From: Setaria digitata
Lineage: Eukaryota > Nematoda > Chromadorea > Rhabditida > Setariidae
Assembly: GCA_003640385.1 (NCBI GenBank)
Contig: RCAB01000008.1
Coordinates: 496,001 to 560,000, forward strand
Direction: 5' to 3'
DNA: 64,000 bases
The notes under the pieces were generated by a model, which searched no databases, was not told the origin of the DNA, and was given only the letters and a program-made list of their open reading frames with translations. This document shows, in pieces, positions 24,631-37,800 of the stretch (the stretch's first letter is position 1; every line of letters begins with the position of its first letter). The position numbers and the translations under genes were made by a program.

Positions 24631-26705
24631 ATTATTCTACATCTTCAGAAATCTAAATTTCGATGAGTTGTTTTTTGAAAACGATGTAAACAAAATTGAC
24701 ACTTTGAAGGGAAGTTTTCTTTTTACATTTCTTGTCATTTATCAGTTATTTATTCGTGTAGAGACTTTAAAAATTATTTTATTCACACTGTTATTTATGA
24801 TTTGAACCATTTGATAAGTATCCTTCATTCTTTATTTACTAAACAATTTATTGTTTCTTTCTGTCCATGTCAAAATTTTTTCAGTCGAGATTTGTAGGAA
24901 TATGGCTGAATTTTTAGTATCACGATTTAATTTTGAATATTCGTGACTCTTAGAAAGCGACACATATCCCATACCGATCTTAAAGATAGTCTTAGAATGT
25001 TCATGATGATTACCCATTTCAAGTTTCTGATCATTCTCGAGTGACGGTATAATATGGAGAGTATTTGATTCTGTATAAACCTATTTTTTTATTTTTTTCC
25101 AGAATCTTAGTGATCTGTTGTAGTTAAGAGTAGTTAGTAGCTAATTTGCATTTATGCAACCTGAAAGTTACTGAACGGTCTGATTTGCATGTGTTTATAT
25201 AGGAAATTTTGCTTTACTATAATTATTTACTGCTTTGCATATGTGAAATTGTAGTCGCCCCAATTAAGATATATTACTCTGGATAGTTGCTTTAGGAATA
25301 GGTTTACTTTGCGATATTGCGTGGTGTTTTCTGCTTAATTTCATTTAAATGAATTGAATACGTGAATATACCACTTTTGGATTTTTGAAATCAGCTTTTT
25401 TTTAGATTCGAACTCTCTGATAGGAATTGATGGCCGTTCCACTTTGCTTTTTGCCTTATGTTTTTTTTTTTTCTCACTTATTGTATTTGTAGTTGTGCTC
25501 CAGATTCCTTTTTTCGTGTTCTCTATTCTTTTCATTTTAAATTGCCTTTTGAAATACTAGCAGTAGTTGTCTGCTTCAGAAGAAATATCTTTAAATTTTT
25601 CATAAATGGTTAATTTAAATTAAAAAAAAGGAAAAAAAAAGAAAGTGATAAATGGGAAACATTTTTCAACCAGTTACTTTGCGTGTGCAATTTGTTTTGA
25701 CTTTTTTTTTGAATATTCGTGTACATAATTTCCTTTACATTCCGCTGATTTTTTCCCAATGCCGAAGATTCTTTTCGTTAATGGAAAATCAGATGTTTCA
25801 AAATTCTTTCTCAAATATTAAAGAGAACTGTTTATCGTTACCTCTCTGACAATATTTGAATTTATTAATTGAAAAGGATTTGCTGTGCATCAATGAGAGA
25901 AGAAAAACTTCTTAATTTAAGAGCCTTCATTTTTGGTTTCACCGAATTTCTGTGGTTGCATTCTTTCGATCGCTTCATCTACCGTTTTTTTTTTTTTTCC
26001 AATGTTATTTAATGTTATTCAAGTCTTTTGATCCGTTGTAGTGTCCTACATTGTTTCTTTTCAGACAAATAAATGAGTTTTTATGTACCTTTTTCGTGAA
26101 AAATCTGAAGCATCATTTGGCCTCCTTTGCGGGATGTTTACTGCTGATTGCATCTTAGAGAAGCTTAGAAATAAGAATTATATAACCCTATTTTTTCTGT
26201 GGAATTTCTTTCGTGAAATTTCCGAGATTTTAATCCTTATTGGCAAATAGATCAGCTGGATGGGTTTTATTATATTTGTTTCATTAATTATTTTTAACTA
26301 GTATTTTTTCTTTTTTTCTAAAGTAATGATTTGTATGACTTTCAATCGTAGATACCTAACTAATTTAATAGAAAATTTTAGGTAGATTTTTCCAATGTGT
26401 ATTTCGCTGGTTTAATTTTGATGTTGATGATAGGATGCTGAAAATTTATTTCAAGTTTTTATTTGGACGGGAATGCAAAATGCATGTATATTTATGAAAT
26501 GCTGTTTACTTTTACTTTATCTGTTGTTGCGTGCACACTTAACATGTATATGTTTATATTTCTGTTGATTTATACATACGATCATATTTATGTAAGGTCA
26601 TTTGAAATGAAGGCATGGAAATGTGCGGTGCTAGAAATAGTAACGGTTTAGTTAACTTGCTGGTGCGACGATTTTTTCAGTGACAGTTCTGGTCATTATT
26701 GCAAA
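24631..26705. other. intergenic between RalGPS-type gene and CCDC25
   Basis: AT-rich with several poly-T runs. It contains the 3' UTR of the upstream gene. Nothing with coding character was seen on either strand. Confidence 0.5.
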
Positions 26706-26713
26706 CATTGCAG
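26706..26713 (+). promoter_or_regulatory. likely spliced-leader acceptor for CCDC25
   Basis: CATTGCAG lies three bases before the ATG at 26717. An acceptor this close to the start, with no upstream exon in frame, is typical of nematode trans-splicing. Confidence 0.55.
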
Positions 26714-26716
26714 GTT

Positions 26717-28566
26717 ATGGTGATCAGATTTACATCAAATGTAACTGACCCACCAGTGATGTTATATATGGGTGTTGACAAGTTTGAAAATGAAAATTTG
26801 ATAAGGTAGGGGGCCCTTAAATATAAGCCTTGTATAACTTATTTCTTGTAATATTGAGTTCAGATGTTGCGATTATGGATAATATCTTTTTGAAAAATGA
26901 AGCTAGGAAAAATATATACGGTAATTCCAGTAGGTTCCCTTTTTATCTTTGAAGCCTTGTGAAGAAATTTATTAATCCTAAAGTTTTTTATTAAAAGCTT
27001 TGAATAGGAGTACACAGAAAATACGTGTAGCAACTTACAGGTGGGGTTGGCCTGAAGATGTTTGGTTTCACGTTGACAAAGTATCATCAGCACATGTGTA
27101 TGCACGTCTGCCTTCCGGACAAACAATCGACGATATGCCGGAAGCTTTGATTGAAGATTGCGCTCAACTGGTGAAAGCGAATAGCATTCAGGTTTTACAT
27201 AAAATTTGAGCAAATGATTGCCTTTGAAATCCATTCTTTAGAAACAGTTTGGTGAGATGGATATTGGCTTCGAAGTGTTGCAAATTTTATATTAGTGTTT
27301 AGGGGAGTTGTTTAAATATCGAGGAAGCTGTACTTCTTTTCAGGGGAACAAAATGAATAATGTCGATATAGTATATACTCCTTGGGATAATTTGAAGAAA
27401 ACAGGTAATATGGATATTGGACAAATCGGTTTCAAGGATGATAAAAAAGTGAAGAAAGTGAGTTTTTCTAAAGAAAGTAAAATGCCGGTTTTCTTGCAAT
27501 ATTCCACATGTCTCCTTTTTGTGATGGTACTGAGTTGAATTGGCCCAGAATCTTCCAAAAAAAAAAAAAAAAAAAATGTTGGGTACTTGTGTCTTAATTT
27601 ATCCCTTATACTAGTTAGATCATTGAAGAGGCCAAATAAGGAAGACAAATTACGCATTGATTTCTTTTAAATTTGACTTATTATTTGGCTTTTCTCTCAA
27701 CCAGACTTCATTTGAATTTATTTTTGAGCAAATTATTGTAAGTTATTCAAAAAGTAGAAGTTATTTTCTAAAATTTATGTTAAATATTCAATAATTTTTA
27801 GGTACATGTTGTGAAGCGTATCAATGATATTGTGAACAGGTTAAACAAGACTGAAGTACGCGTGAATATTGATTATCAAGTTGAAAAAGAAGAAAGAGAT
27901 ATAAAGGAGCGCCAAATCGAGGTAATACACTTATTTTCGATGAAAATATGAGCGTTTCGTAGACTTTCTTGATCATTGCGAGAAATCTCAAACATTTGCA
28001 TGTAATTTAGTAAGTGATCATCAGTACTGAATTTGCAGTTGTGGTTGGTTAAAAACCACAGTCGGGTATACTGTGAAATATTTAAAACTAGTCACCCGAA
28101 GTCTCTATTTCTTTTGATTAATTTCCATACGGTATAAAATCAAAAAAAAAAAAAAAAAATGAACAGATCATCTCAGAAACTTTTTTTTTTTTTTTTAATT
28201 TTGAGTTTTACTGCTTATTCTGTGAATAAAGAAGTATGTTATCATCATAGGGGCGTCTTTCAACTCCTCAGATAGATCTCTGGTATTGGAAATGCATTAA
28301 TTGGTTGTTTTACAAGATTTGAAGAAGGGTAATTTTAAATATTATTCCTGCTGTGGATGATTTAATCATTTTCGTTGTCATTTTCATTGTTGAAATTGAT
28401 AGATTCTTTGCAGAAGGAAAAGCAGCGCGCCTTGAAAGAGGCAGAAAAATCAGAAATGGAAAGAAGAGAAAAGGAGCGTAAAATGCGTTCCTATGATGGT
28501 GTTTTCAGCGAGGATAAGATGCATTCGAATCTTGATGGTGGTAACGATTCTGATGATTTCATGTGA
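26717..28566 (+). CDS. CCDC25: CCDC25 (coiled-coil domain protein, NFACT-R domain), complete
   Basis: Human CCDC25 binds extracellular DNA at the membrane, while the NFACT-R domain is shared with ribosome quality-control factors; the worm role is unknown. Five exons join in phase: 26717-26805, 27041-27191, 27344-27457, 27802-27921, 28414-28566, giving 208 residues, the same length as the human protein as I recall it. Matching blocks are [76 protein letters not shown], then a Lys/Glu/Arg-rich coiled coil ([20 protein letters not shown]) and the acidic ending NDSDDFM. The start is fixed by homology and by the acceptor three bases upstream. The gene converges on the kinase gene, whose stop is 253 bases away. 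Confidence 0.96.
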
Positions 28567-28803
28567 ATATTTTGATGATGTGTGCTGTGTTTTCAGTCTG
28601 ACTTCGACAATTTTTGTTGATTCTGATTTTTCATTTTTATGGGACGTGCTTCAATTTATTTCCCTTTATTATTCATGATTGAGGAGTTACTTTGTCAAAT
28701 TAAACTCTTTGAGCAATTTTTATATGAAATTGGTTCTGCTGTAAATGTTTTAAAGAAAAATTTGTTTTATACGTATCGTCAACACATGTAAACATAGCAT
28801 TGG

Positions 28804-28809
28804 AATAAA
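28804..28809 (+). terminator. poly(A) signal AATAAA for CCDC25
   Basis: It lies 238 bases after the CCDC25 stop and only 11 bases from the stop of the opposing kinase gene, so the two 3' UTRs probably overlap. Confidence 0.5.
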
Positions 28810-28819
28810 AATGGCAATC

Positions 28820-31800
28820 CTATTCCACAGTTTTTTTATTCACTATGGAATCGGCAACTATCCTAGATGTTAGCATGATAATGTGACTGCTTTCATATTC
28901 GATATAATATGGTCTTAAGTTGTGAATGATTTCGTTAAAAGTTGGTCGGTCTACAGGTTGTTTTCGCCAGCACTGCAAGACAATGTTGTAGATATAGTGA
29001 GGCATTGCAGATGGTTTCTCCATCCGATGGCCATCTGAAATGGACTGGAAAATAATGAAGGTCAGAACTTTGTTGGTAAAAAAGCATAGCCGAAATTATA
29101 CGCCAGTTTTGGAGCTGAAACTCTTTCCAGTTCCGATTTCAATCGAATATATTATTTTCAGTAATTGGTCCTGAAGTGCACACCTTTCAGAAATGGTAAC
29201 ACTTTTTCATTCGGTAGCATTCCATATGGATCGATGACACCATAAATTTCGGTGGCAAGTATTGCATATGCCCAAACATCTGATTTAGTACTTAGCTCCC
29301 GGCGGTGTAGCACTTCCGGTGGTAGCCACTTGAAACTACAACAATAGAACTGCCTCTATTTTGAAGTGATTGTATTTATGTTCATCGATAAACAGTCAGT
29401 CGTTGAGAAAGAGGAATTTTGTAAATTCACTTCACAACTTACGGCATCTTTTGCGGATCATCAGGGAGAAAGTGCACTTCGTGACGAGTCGTTTTCGATA
29501 GACCAAAGTCGCTAATTTTCAATATATATCTATAACTGATTGAATACTTCACTGGACCTTTAGTCCCTCAACTTCTAAAGTTAAAATCTTACTATAAGCT
29601 ATATGTAAAATTGAAAGGAACAGCCGTCACCTTGTCTCATCTCTCGGATGATGAGAAATTAGAACATTGCGCGCAGCCAGATCACCATGCACAATTGGTG
29701 GGTCTAATGAATGAAGGTGTGCCATACCACGGGCTATTTGGATCAAGAAATCTATGCATTCATTTGCCGATATGCTATATTCATGTGCCTTGAATATTTA
29801 TGCCATAATCAGTTTTCAGATGGAAATGTCCAATGTTCGTGAAATTCACTTTTTTTTTTTTGACTCAGCAAGATCTGGAAGTAAAACCTTCATGAATTCA
29901 GCTAGCGATCCAATGTCCATGAGTTCAAATGTCAGCAGTGCATATTCTTTTGTTTCGTCGTAGCAGAAGCCGTAGAATCTCGTCACGTTTGGATGACTTA
30001 CTACCTAAAATCCGCAACTAGGAAAGCCGATAGTTGGATATTTTCAAATGTCTTTCGGAAATACTGCTCTGTTCTAACAGTTTCTCTTCCTATTACATCT
30101 AGTCTTCAAGTCAAGATGCGTATATGTGGCCAGTGCTGAATCTAATCCGGTTTTCCAAATCTAGCAAATTGCCTGCAAAATTTCCATTTCAGAAATCCAT
30201 GTTTGTCGGTACTGCCCCTCCGCAATCATCTTTAATTTTTTAATAGCAACATTCACCTGAAAGTTTTTAAAAAAGTATGAAATACATCGCAAATATATTT
30301 CTCATCACCTGTAGGGTATCAAAAAATAAACTAAAAATATCGACAAACAAAGTTTTATTGAAGCATGGACAAATTTTTTTCCACTGTTTCAATTTAAATA
30401 CTGCAACATTGAAACATTGTCTTCCTCACTTTAGCATGTCATTAATTCCTCTGAAATTAAAGAATGATCCATTACTTTTTGGCCATCAACTGTTTTAAGC
30501 TTTCCACGATATACTGCACCGAATGCACCAGACCCAAGCATATCTTCCGCAGAGTATTCCTATAAGTCAAAATATAAAAATATTGTTCAGTTTCATTCGA
30601 GACATTTAAAAACTATTTAAATAGCGAAGAAATGACTTCATTAATTGCAAACCAAATTGGAAAGGTCAATTCCGATAGCAGCATCTGTCTTCACTACCGG
30701 TTCATCAGTTGTTACGATATCAGCAGTTGGAATCTGCAAAAGAACCTTTTCTGATGATAACAGAGAAAGGTTATAGTGTGAAAAAATTGAAACTTCGAAG
30801 ATATGATCAATTAAGAGATTTATCGACAAGTTCTTCCTCACATTGATTGAAAGACGCTAAAAGACTTGAAATTGCATTGAAAAAAATCGAAGTGTAAATC
30901 ATAAACATTAGCACCATTTATGGTTTTTTTGGAACTCCTTCGCCCTAAATTATTTCNATTAAAAATAAAAAAATTATTAAATTATTAAATTAAATTAAAA
31001 TAAAATTAAAAAGTTATTAAAATTAAAAAACATTAGCACCATTTATGGTTTTTTTGGAACTCCTTCGCCCTAAATTATTTCCAGAAGGAAATTATTAGCA
31101 AAAACTAAAAAGCGTATTCTTCTTATTTTAAAAATTACATTATCGAAAGACGTAAGGGACCTTATGGGAAGAGTTTAAACACCTCTTTGACGGAAAATGC
31201 TTGATGTAACTTCGAGCTTCCTCGATTTCATTATTATTAAGTTGTACAGAGCGAGCAAATTCCATATGTGATTTTTTAGTGGGGTCAAAAATAGAACGGG
31301 AAATAAGAGAGAATGACTGCGATAGAAGTTCTGGTTCTGTTATCTAAAATTAAATCCTCAGGTAAAATTTGACACGTCAAGAAACAATTTAACCGCACTG
31401 TATGTACACTTCATGCCTTTCATTATGAAGATCTAGCAGTGACCAATAACTTCAGAAATATTCATTGGAACCTTCTGAAACTGTGGATCATTATCTGAGA
31501 GTAATACCTGATCATAAAGCCGCGCTGCCCACTGCTCACTTTTCATCGTTAACGCGTAAATGTCTCGAGTTGGGGAAGCAAATGGTGCTGGAACACTGTG
31601 AAAGTAAACAGCTTGTTGCTGAAATAAGACCAGGCACTTTGAGGCTAAAGTAAACATTGAGTTATTGTTGGCTCGAAAAATTAAAAGGAACCCATGCCTA
31701 AATTCACTCACAAGCATAATCCAGTTCCTAGCCGGTGGAATCATCATCAAATACGCGACAACCAAGGTTTTAATACAATCTCTTTCTGATACACAATCTC

Positions 31801-34800
31801 GACATTCATAATTATGTAGTGGTCACTCACTTTGTTCAACATACTAACCTTCTTTGTCGGTCCATAATTAAGTTTATGTGGAATTGCTGATTGGTAATTT
31901 GTGTAGTAATAAACCAGATCGTACAGGGTTGCGAACTGTCGATTAAACAACAAATAACGTCCAATTTGACTGCGACGAATGGTGTAGGTCTAAATTATAT
32001 CAATTTAACTGATTTATTCTAATACATGCCTAAGCGGCCCTTTATTCGGCTGGTGGTCTAATTTTGAATGGAATATACCTTGATGTAAAATGGTAGTGAG
32101 GCATGTTCAAAGTGTTCTGGATCGATATCATTCTTCTCGGAGCAGATCTCATTCGCATCTTTATACTGCCGCTCCAATTTCTGCAACCTTTGTTGATGAT
32201 TGGAAAAAATTGAGTTTTGCTTAAAAGACTGAAAAATAGTTAAATGTAGATTATCTAATACAGCCGTTAGCCTTCGAAAAAGAATACGGTCAATCCGTCA
32301 GGTGCTATCAGATGAAGGAATGGAGTAATTTTCTTAAATAAATTTAGTTCTTTCCATTGCATTTAGACATTTATCATTTTTTCAATAAAGAAGATGTATT
32401 AAGGCACAGCAACTACAACTGATGTATTCAACAGAGTTGCAGAAAAATACAAGTATTGATACAGTTGCTCTAGGTCGAGGGGCAAAAAGATGTATGCTAT
32501 GAAGGAAGAGTTGCGAATGAGGCAGGCCAGCCGGTGATTGGGTTGTTGGTGAAATCTTCACGATGTATGAAATGAAGTACTGTAGTCGGCAAGAAGTTTT
32601 TATGTGTTCATTCTACTCTTCAATCTTGATCATCAGTAAGAAATAGTTGGGAAAATTGTTGACATTCATAATGCTCATAAGCGGGCCAAGAAGAAACTTA
32701 ACGTACGCTAAAGCATCATCAGCTTTTTTTCTTTCCGAAGTTAGGCTATTGAGGACCACTGCTTACAACAGTATGATAACAGACCTTTGAAGAAGTTAAT
32801 TCAACTTGAGCCTGGTGATCGACAGGCGAGTGGAGAATCGAACTCAATCGTGAACTCAAGTCATCCAAAACTCCCTTTGCCTCTGAAATAATTCTTAACC
32901 AGTTTAAACAACTACTTGTAGTCCTAACTTCCCTTACAATCCTTCGATTCTAACCTACTATGCTTTTTCAATACAATAGCTTATTAGGGCCATAGTTTAA
33001 CTCTTTAAGCAGACATCTAAATTTTGCAAAAGTTATTTACTGGTAATGTGGTCCGAGTAAGCTTTGATCATCTCATTCAACATGATATTGCTTTTGCAGC
33101 ACATAATAAGAATGATATAAGGACGGTGATCGCGCGGATCAATATTGAGCCAAATTGGTGAGAATATCACAAATAATCCTTGAAACTTCACTGATTTTGC
33201 GTATTAGTCTTATTAAACTTCGAAGTAAATTGAAATTAGTTTGAAAATAGTAATTTATCTTCAACTGATTGTCGGAAATTTGGTGGCTGTTTCAATCACC
33301 ATCAGAGCTTTCAATGATAACCATTTTAAAAAAAATCTTTTTATACCAGGCTTATAAGAACTGCGATCTTCCAACAGATATTCATAAGCAGTGCTAACAT
33401 CAGCGATACCCAAAAACCACGTTGGATTAATAAACAATTTTTTATTTTCTGAAATAACTTTAAATATCCTGCAGATTATGCTGCTGAATTGGAAGCACCA
33501 TTGCATGATGTCCTGGTGAAAAGAAAGGAGTATGTCTAACCATCGTAAAAACTTTTTTTGATGAGCCAACAAGATGGTATCAGTCCAAAATTTGGCTGAA
33601 ATGATCGATTTCTAATCCATCGACCCAACGACCATTGCATCGGAAGCCGCAAAAAAGTTCGACCATCCGATATTATACTATCAACTTCACGTACCCTGAA
33701 GGTCATCCTGTCACTTGAACCTTTCTGTAGATCACTATTTCTCATTTCCATACAATAGTCAAGTTGTGATCGAAGCTTCAATGAATGTGAATCCATGCGG
33801 TTGTTACTCTCTCGAAAGTTAAACTCTCTTGAAATATTTTTTGTGAAAATTAGCTCTCTTCAGCACTTCTGTGGAAGCATGGGTGTAAGAAAATCAGAAA
33901 TTACTGAAACTCCTCGGAGAGTACGTTTATTTGGTCACCCGCGATGCAATTGATATCCAGACAGGATGTGCCACCGAAATAATCCCAAAGTACGATGTGC
34001 GGTACCTAAAATACTCGAGGTAAAGAAAGTGCGCTGCTCAGAAGGTAATCTGTCCACGCTTCAAACCTAACATGGTCTGAACCACACTCGAGATTACATT
34101 TCGTGGTTATCGTAATTGAATTCATCAGCTGCGAATTCTTTGCTCCGAAAAACTACTCACAGCTCAAATTAGAAGTGTTGCATTTGCAAGGTTACATAAA
34201 AAAATATTTGCCTCAATTGGTTTTGGTTTGATCCCTTTGAATTTCTGCCACCATGAGAGTTCTTGCAGTTTTAAAGTAAAATTTGAAGCTTTGTCAAATG
34301 TTGAGAAAAGCAGATCGCCTCGTAACGGAAGACCATTTATGTCCAAGCCAAAACTACATTTTATGATTAAGTCCAGCGCCAAAAGCATTGCATTCTGGTA
34401 GATTTAAAGTTCTTCCACGACTTCGTTCCACCGAACTCAGAATAACTATTTGCCTTTATTAAATAGGAACGAAAACACAATATGATCTTGTTAAATATGC
34501 TACCTTTTCTCTTTTGACATTTAGAGTGTTTGCTCATTAAAATTCCCAGCACTACTGAAAGATACTTAGAAATCAGCAGTCAACATTCAATCACATTTTG
34601 ACAAACTCAAACTTAAAAAGCCTTTGGGCAAATTCGGCATCATCCATGTGAAGTTCATCTGCGTCTTGTCCATCACCAATTGCAGATTCAGGTTCATTTG
34701 AGTACACTGACGAAAGATCTGATACATCATCCAACTTATCGTTGATACGATAAATGGCATTTGATGGAAGTAGAAAAGTGTCACCTTCAGCCAGAAAGTA

Positions 34801-34821
34801 TTCTCCCGTATTACACATTGC
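28820..34821 (-). CDS. divergent cytoplasmic SH3-SH2-tyrosine kinase, 5' end unresolved
   Basis: Predicted protein tyrosine kinase of Src/Csk/Abl-like order. Kinase exons are firm: 30733-30653, 30559-30476, 30256-30173, 30004-29888, 29788-29631, 29529-29443, 29335-29184, 29034-28820. They give the glycine loop LGSGAFGAVYRG, VAIKKLK, EMEILQ, FELMDIGSLAEF, catalytic HGDLAARN, ISDFGLSK, KWLPPEVL, KSDVWAYAI and CWRKQPVDRPTF. Upstream exons that stay in phase are 31343-31183 (or to about 31155), 31618-31508, 31989-31849, 32228-32079, 32882-32785, 33178-33041, 33448-33347, 33595 onwards, about 33820-33695, 34394 onwards and 34821-34603. They suggest an SH3 (LPLRGDLLFSTF, ELSWWQKF ... FGLIPSCWLIKK) and an SH2 (NPTWFLGIADVSTAYEYLL, GLFVIFSP ... 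YTIRRSQIGRYLLF, FATLYDLVYYYTN). Both appear interrupted by long inserts; the SH2 insert has a helix-forming segment (HQQRLQKLERQYKDANEI). The HRD Arg is Gly and the activation segment contains no Tyr. One intron (after 30173) begins with GC. The 5' exons are inference; the kinase domain is not. Confidence 0.75.
30903..31081. repeat. assembly join: 54-bp direct duplication around a single N
   Basis: Positions 30903-30956 recur at 31028-31081. N is at 30957, followed by about 70 bases of simple A/T sequence. It lies in an intron of the kinase gene. The pattern matches the other two N sites in the window. Confidence 0.8.
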
Positions 34822-37800
34822 CTAATACGAAAACGAAAATGCGTAACTGATAGTATCGATATTTTTTATAATTTCCCCTTATTCCAAAAAACCGCGATAT
34901 TTCAGTCACTGCGATAACAGCTATATCAGAAATTTTCACTATGCTTGCAATAGACATCAACTTGAAAGTATTCCCTTCCAGTTGAGAGTTATGAAAATCA
35001 TTTACCCAATCATATATTTAAAGTTTTACAAGATTTAAAAAATACCACTTCATAAAGAGACAGCCACCGTCTTCAAATAATAAAGAAATATACAGTCGAA
35101 CCTCACTACACGAACAACCTTTTAGCAGATCTAACTAAGAAATGATAAGCACTCAGAAATTTATTTGTCCATTTTAGCGATCGACAGATATTAAAAAAAT
35201 TTGCATCTGCAGACCATACTTCAAAGAATTTAGCATATTTTACTTGATGAAATATATAACATTTAAGCAAGATGTCTAACATTTCAGATGGAAAGTTCAC
35301 TCTTGCTAGCGAAATTGAAAACAATAAGTGGATAGCTGGTAAAGTTGCTCAAAAATTAAACCAAATAAACTGAAGAGAAAAGTAGCAGAAAAAACAAAAT
35401 TCAGACTCGAACTGTGAACAAGTGCTACCCTTGTCTATTTTCACAAGTGCAGTTCACAATTGTGCGACGTATGACATGGAAATGTTTTATATAGGAATAA
35501 AGCTTCAAAGCCAGCAGCATCCTCTAAACACACATCTTTCACTGACGAATTTTTTTGTCCACGACGAACTGATTCAATAAATCAGTGTCACGGTTCACCG
35601 AAATTTGTCAAGTTCAGTATTCGACAGGTTACACCTATTTGACATGCCTATCCTATCTTACTTTATTTTCATTCCGTGTTAAACTGGCAAATTCTTACCC
35701 CAAATTAAATTAGATAGTCACATAGATTAAAAGCACCGGAAAAATTGAACGAACAGATAAGTAAAAACTGATAAAAATCTTTTAAAATGATAGATCCGGG
35801 ACCTTTTCTCCAATTAAAATATTTGAAACACGCATGCTTTCGATGCCAAACATAGCGGGATCACATGGACAAAACCAGTACACTGGAAAACTATACAATC
35901 AGATTACCGTAGGCTTTTCTACAGAACTTTTCTTGTTCCCCCAAACTAATTTTTAATTACGCACAAATTTGCTGTAACCCTTATCGGAAACTTTCTGCAC
36001 ATTAACGTATTCTCAAATCACACTATCATACATGAAAAACAGGATGCTTTACTTCTTTTCCAGAACGATCACATTATTCAGAGCATCATTTGTTCAGTGA
36101 TTAAGTAAGCCCAGTTGATTATATCACTCTGTTGGTGACAGATGCCTAACATAAGTTCTCTGAAATACGATTTTTTCAGTAATACTACAACAGCTCAACA
36201 TTTGCCTCCGCTTTCACATGCCCAGCTCATACGCACCAGTAAGAAATCCAAACATGAAAATTCTGAAAACACAAAAAATCTTGGCGGAGCAAGGAATAAA
36301 CAACTCCCATCTACTTTTAGTAAAATCGCTAAATGAAGCATCAATCACCAGAACATTATAATAATGAGAGGCGAGACAGTTTCCAATATCAATTTTTCTT
36401 CATACAAACTCTACCTTCAATTTCCGATTCAAACTTTACCTTACCAATATGTTCATGAACTATCACGAATCCTATCAAAATAATCATATATATGACGTGA
36501 CTTTACATTATGGCACGCACTAGATCAGAATATAATTCTCTTTCACTAGTTTTTCTTGGTTAATAAAATTCATCTAACCTATCTTAATTGCCAATCAGCT
36601 TTAGTTTTAATTTCAAGAAAACAAGAAAATGGATATGTAAATCAATAACCAGTATTCTGTGAAACTAGGGCAAAAATTTGAACAATCGATGAGATAAATC
36701 TGAAAATGATTTTGGGGAATTTTTGCAGCTAGTCAAGATGGGAAAATAAATAGGATCTATGTTCTGGTTATATATGAACGTAAAAATAAAGCTTGGAAAC
36801 CTCTGGTTGCTTTAATCATGCATATTATAATCATAAATATGTAGTAATTGCTACCCTCAAATAAACAAGTTGAACAAATCGATGGCAGGGATCATAATTT
36901 TAAAAATTTAGTAAGAAGTAAAAACAAAATAACTATTAGGAAGAAATCAAACTCAATAAAGATTGATGATACCAACAAATAATTTGACGCAGTTAATCAT
37001 AAATTATTTCTTTTACGTTCCTCCTCATGTTCAACGTAACAAGAAATCCTTAAAAATTCAGGAAATAAATTTAAAATTTCCAGGCAATATGAAGTAAAAT
37101 AGCACCAAAACAAGATTTCAGACATTGTAACAAATTAGGCAATCACTATTATCACTAATACAATTATCATTACCTTATCGTCAGCAATGATATCTAATAC
37201 AACAAATAAAATGACAAAGTGCACTTTGGCGGTCACATTTCCCGCATGAAAATTTATAAAAATCTTTTAAAAATAGAGGACCCTTGTTCCAGTGAATTTA
37301 TAAAGACAAGGGAAAATTTCGGACATATAAAATGAATCGTAGAGGTAAATAACTTAACAGATACGAAAACAAAGTAATGCCGTTTCTAGGAATATTAAAA
37401 TGTATATATATATATATATATATATATATTTTTATATTTCAAAATTATATATATATATATAACTTTGAAGAAAATATTTAGGGCAAACTTTTCAAATCCT
37501 TGTTAATTTGATCGAAATGGTGAGACTATTTTATTTTATGTAGGAACACTAAAATCTGAACTCGATATATAAGTAGGTTTGATCCAAAAAGTACAAGTGA
37601 AATGACTTTAAAATTTTTTGTAATTTTAAGAAATTAAGCAGTGTACCAGTGTTACGAAGAAGGCTAGCAGATATTGATAAAAACGGATATCAGCGTCAGA
37701 TGAATCGTTCCACTGCTTCACTGGAAAAAAAAATGAAAGCAGCAATGACAATGTTCTACAATGTTCAATAAGTAATTGTTTCATAGTGATGTGCTTATCA

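Noticed and set aside
29850..29887. Extension of the kinase exon to the poly-Lys stretch (LLPDLAESKKK)
   Set aside because: The poly-A length puts the next exon out of frame; the donor after EFMK at 29888 keeps phase and matches kinase alignments.
31689..31760. Frame LMMIPPARNWIML as a kinase-gene exon or transmembrane helix
   Set aside because: The flanking exons join in phase without it, and it has no proper acceptor.
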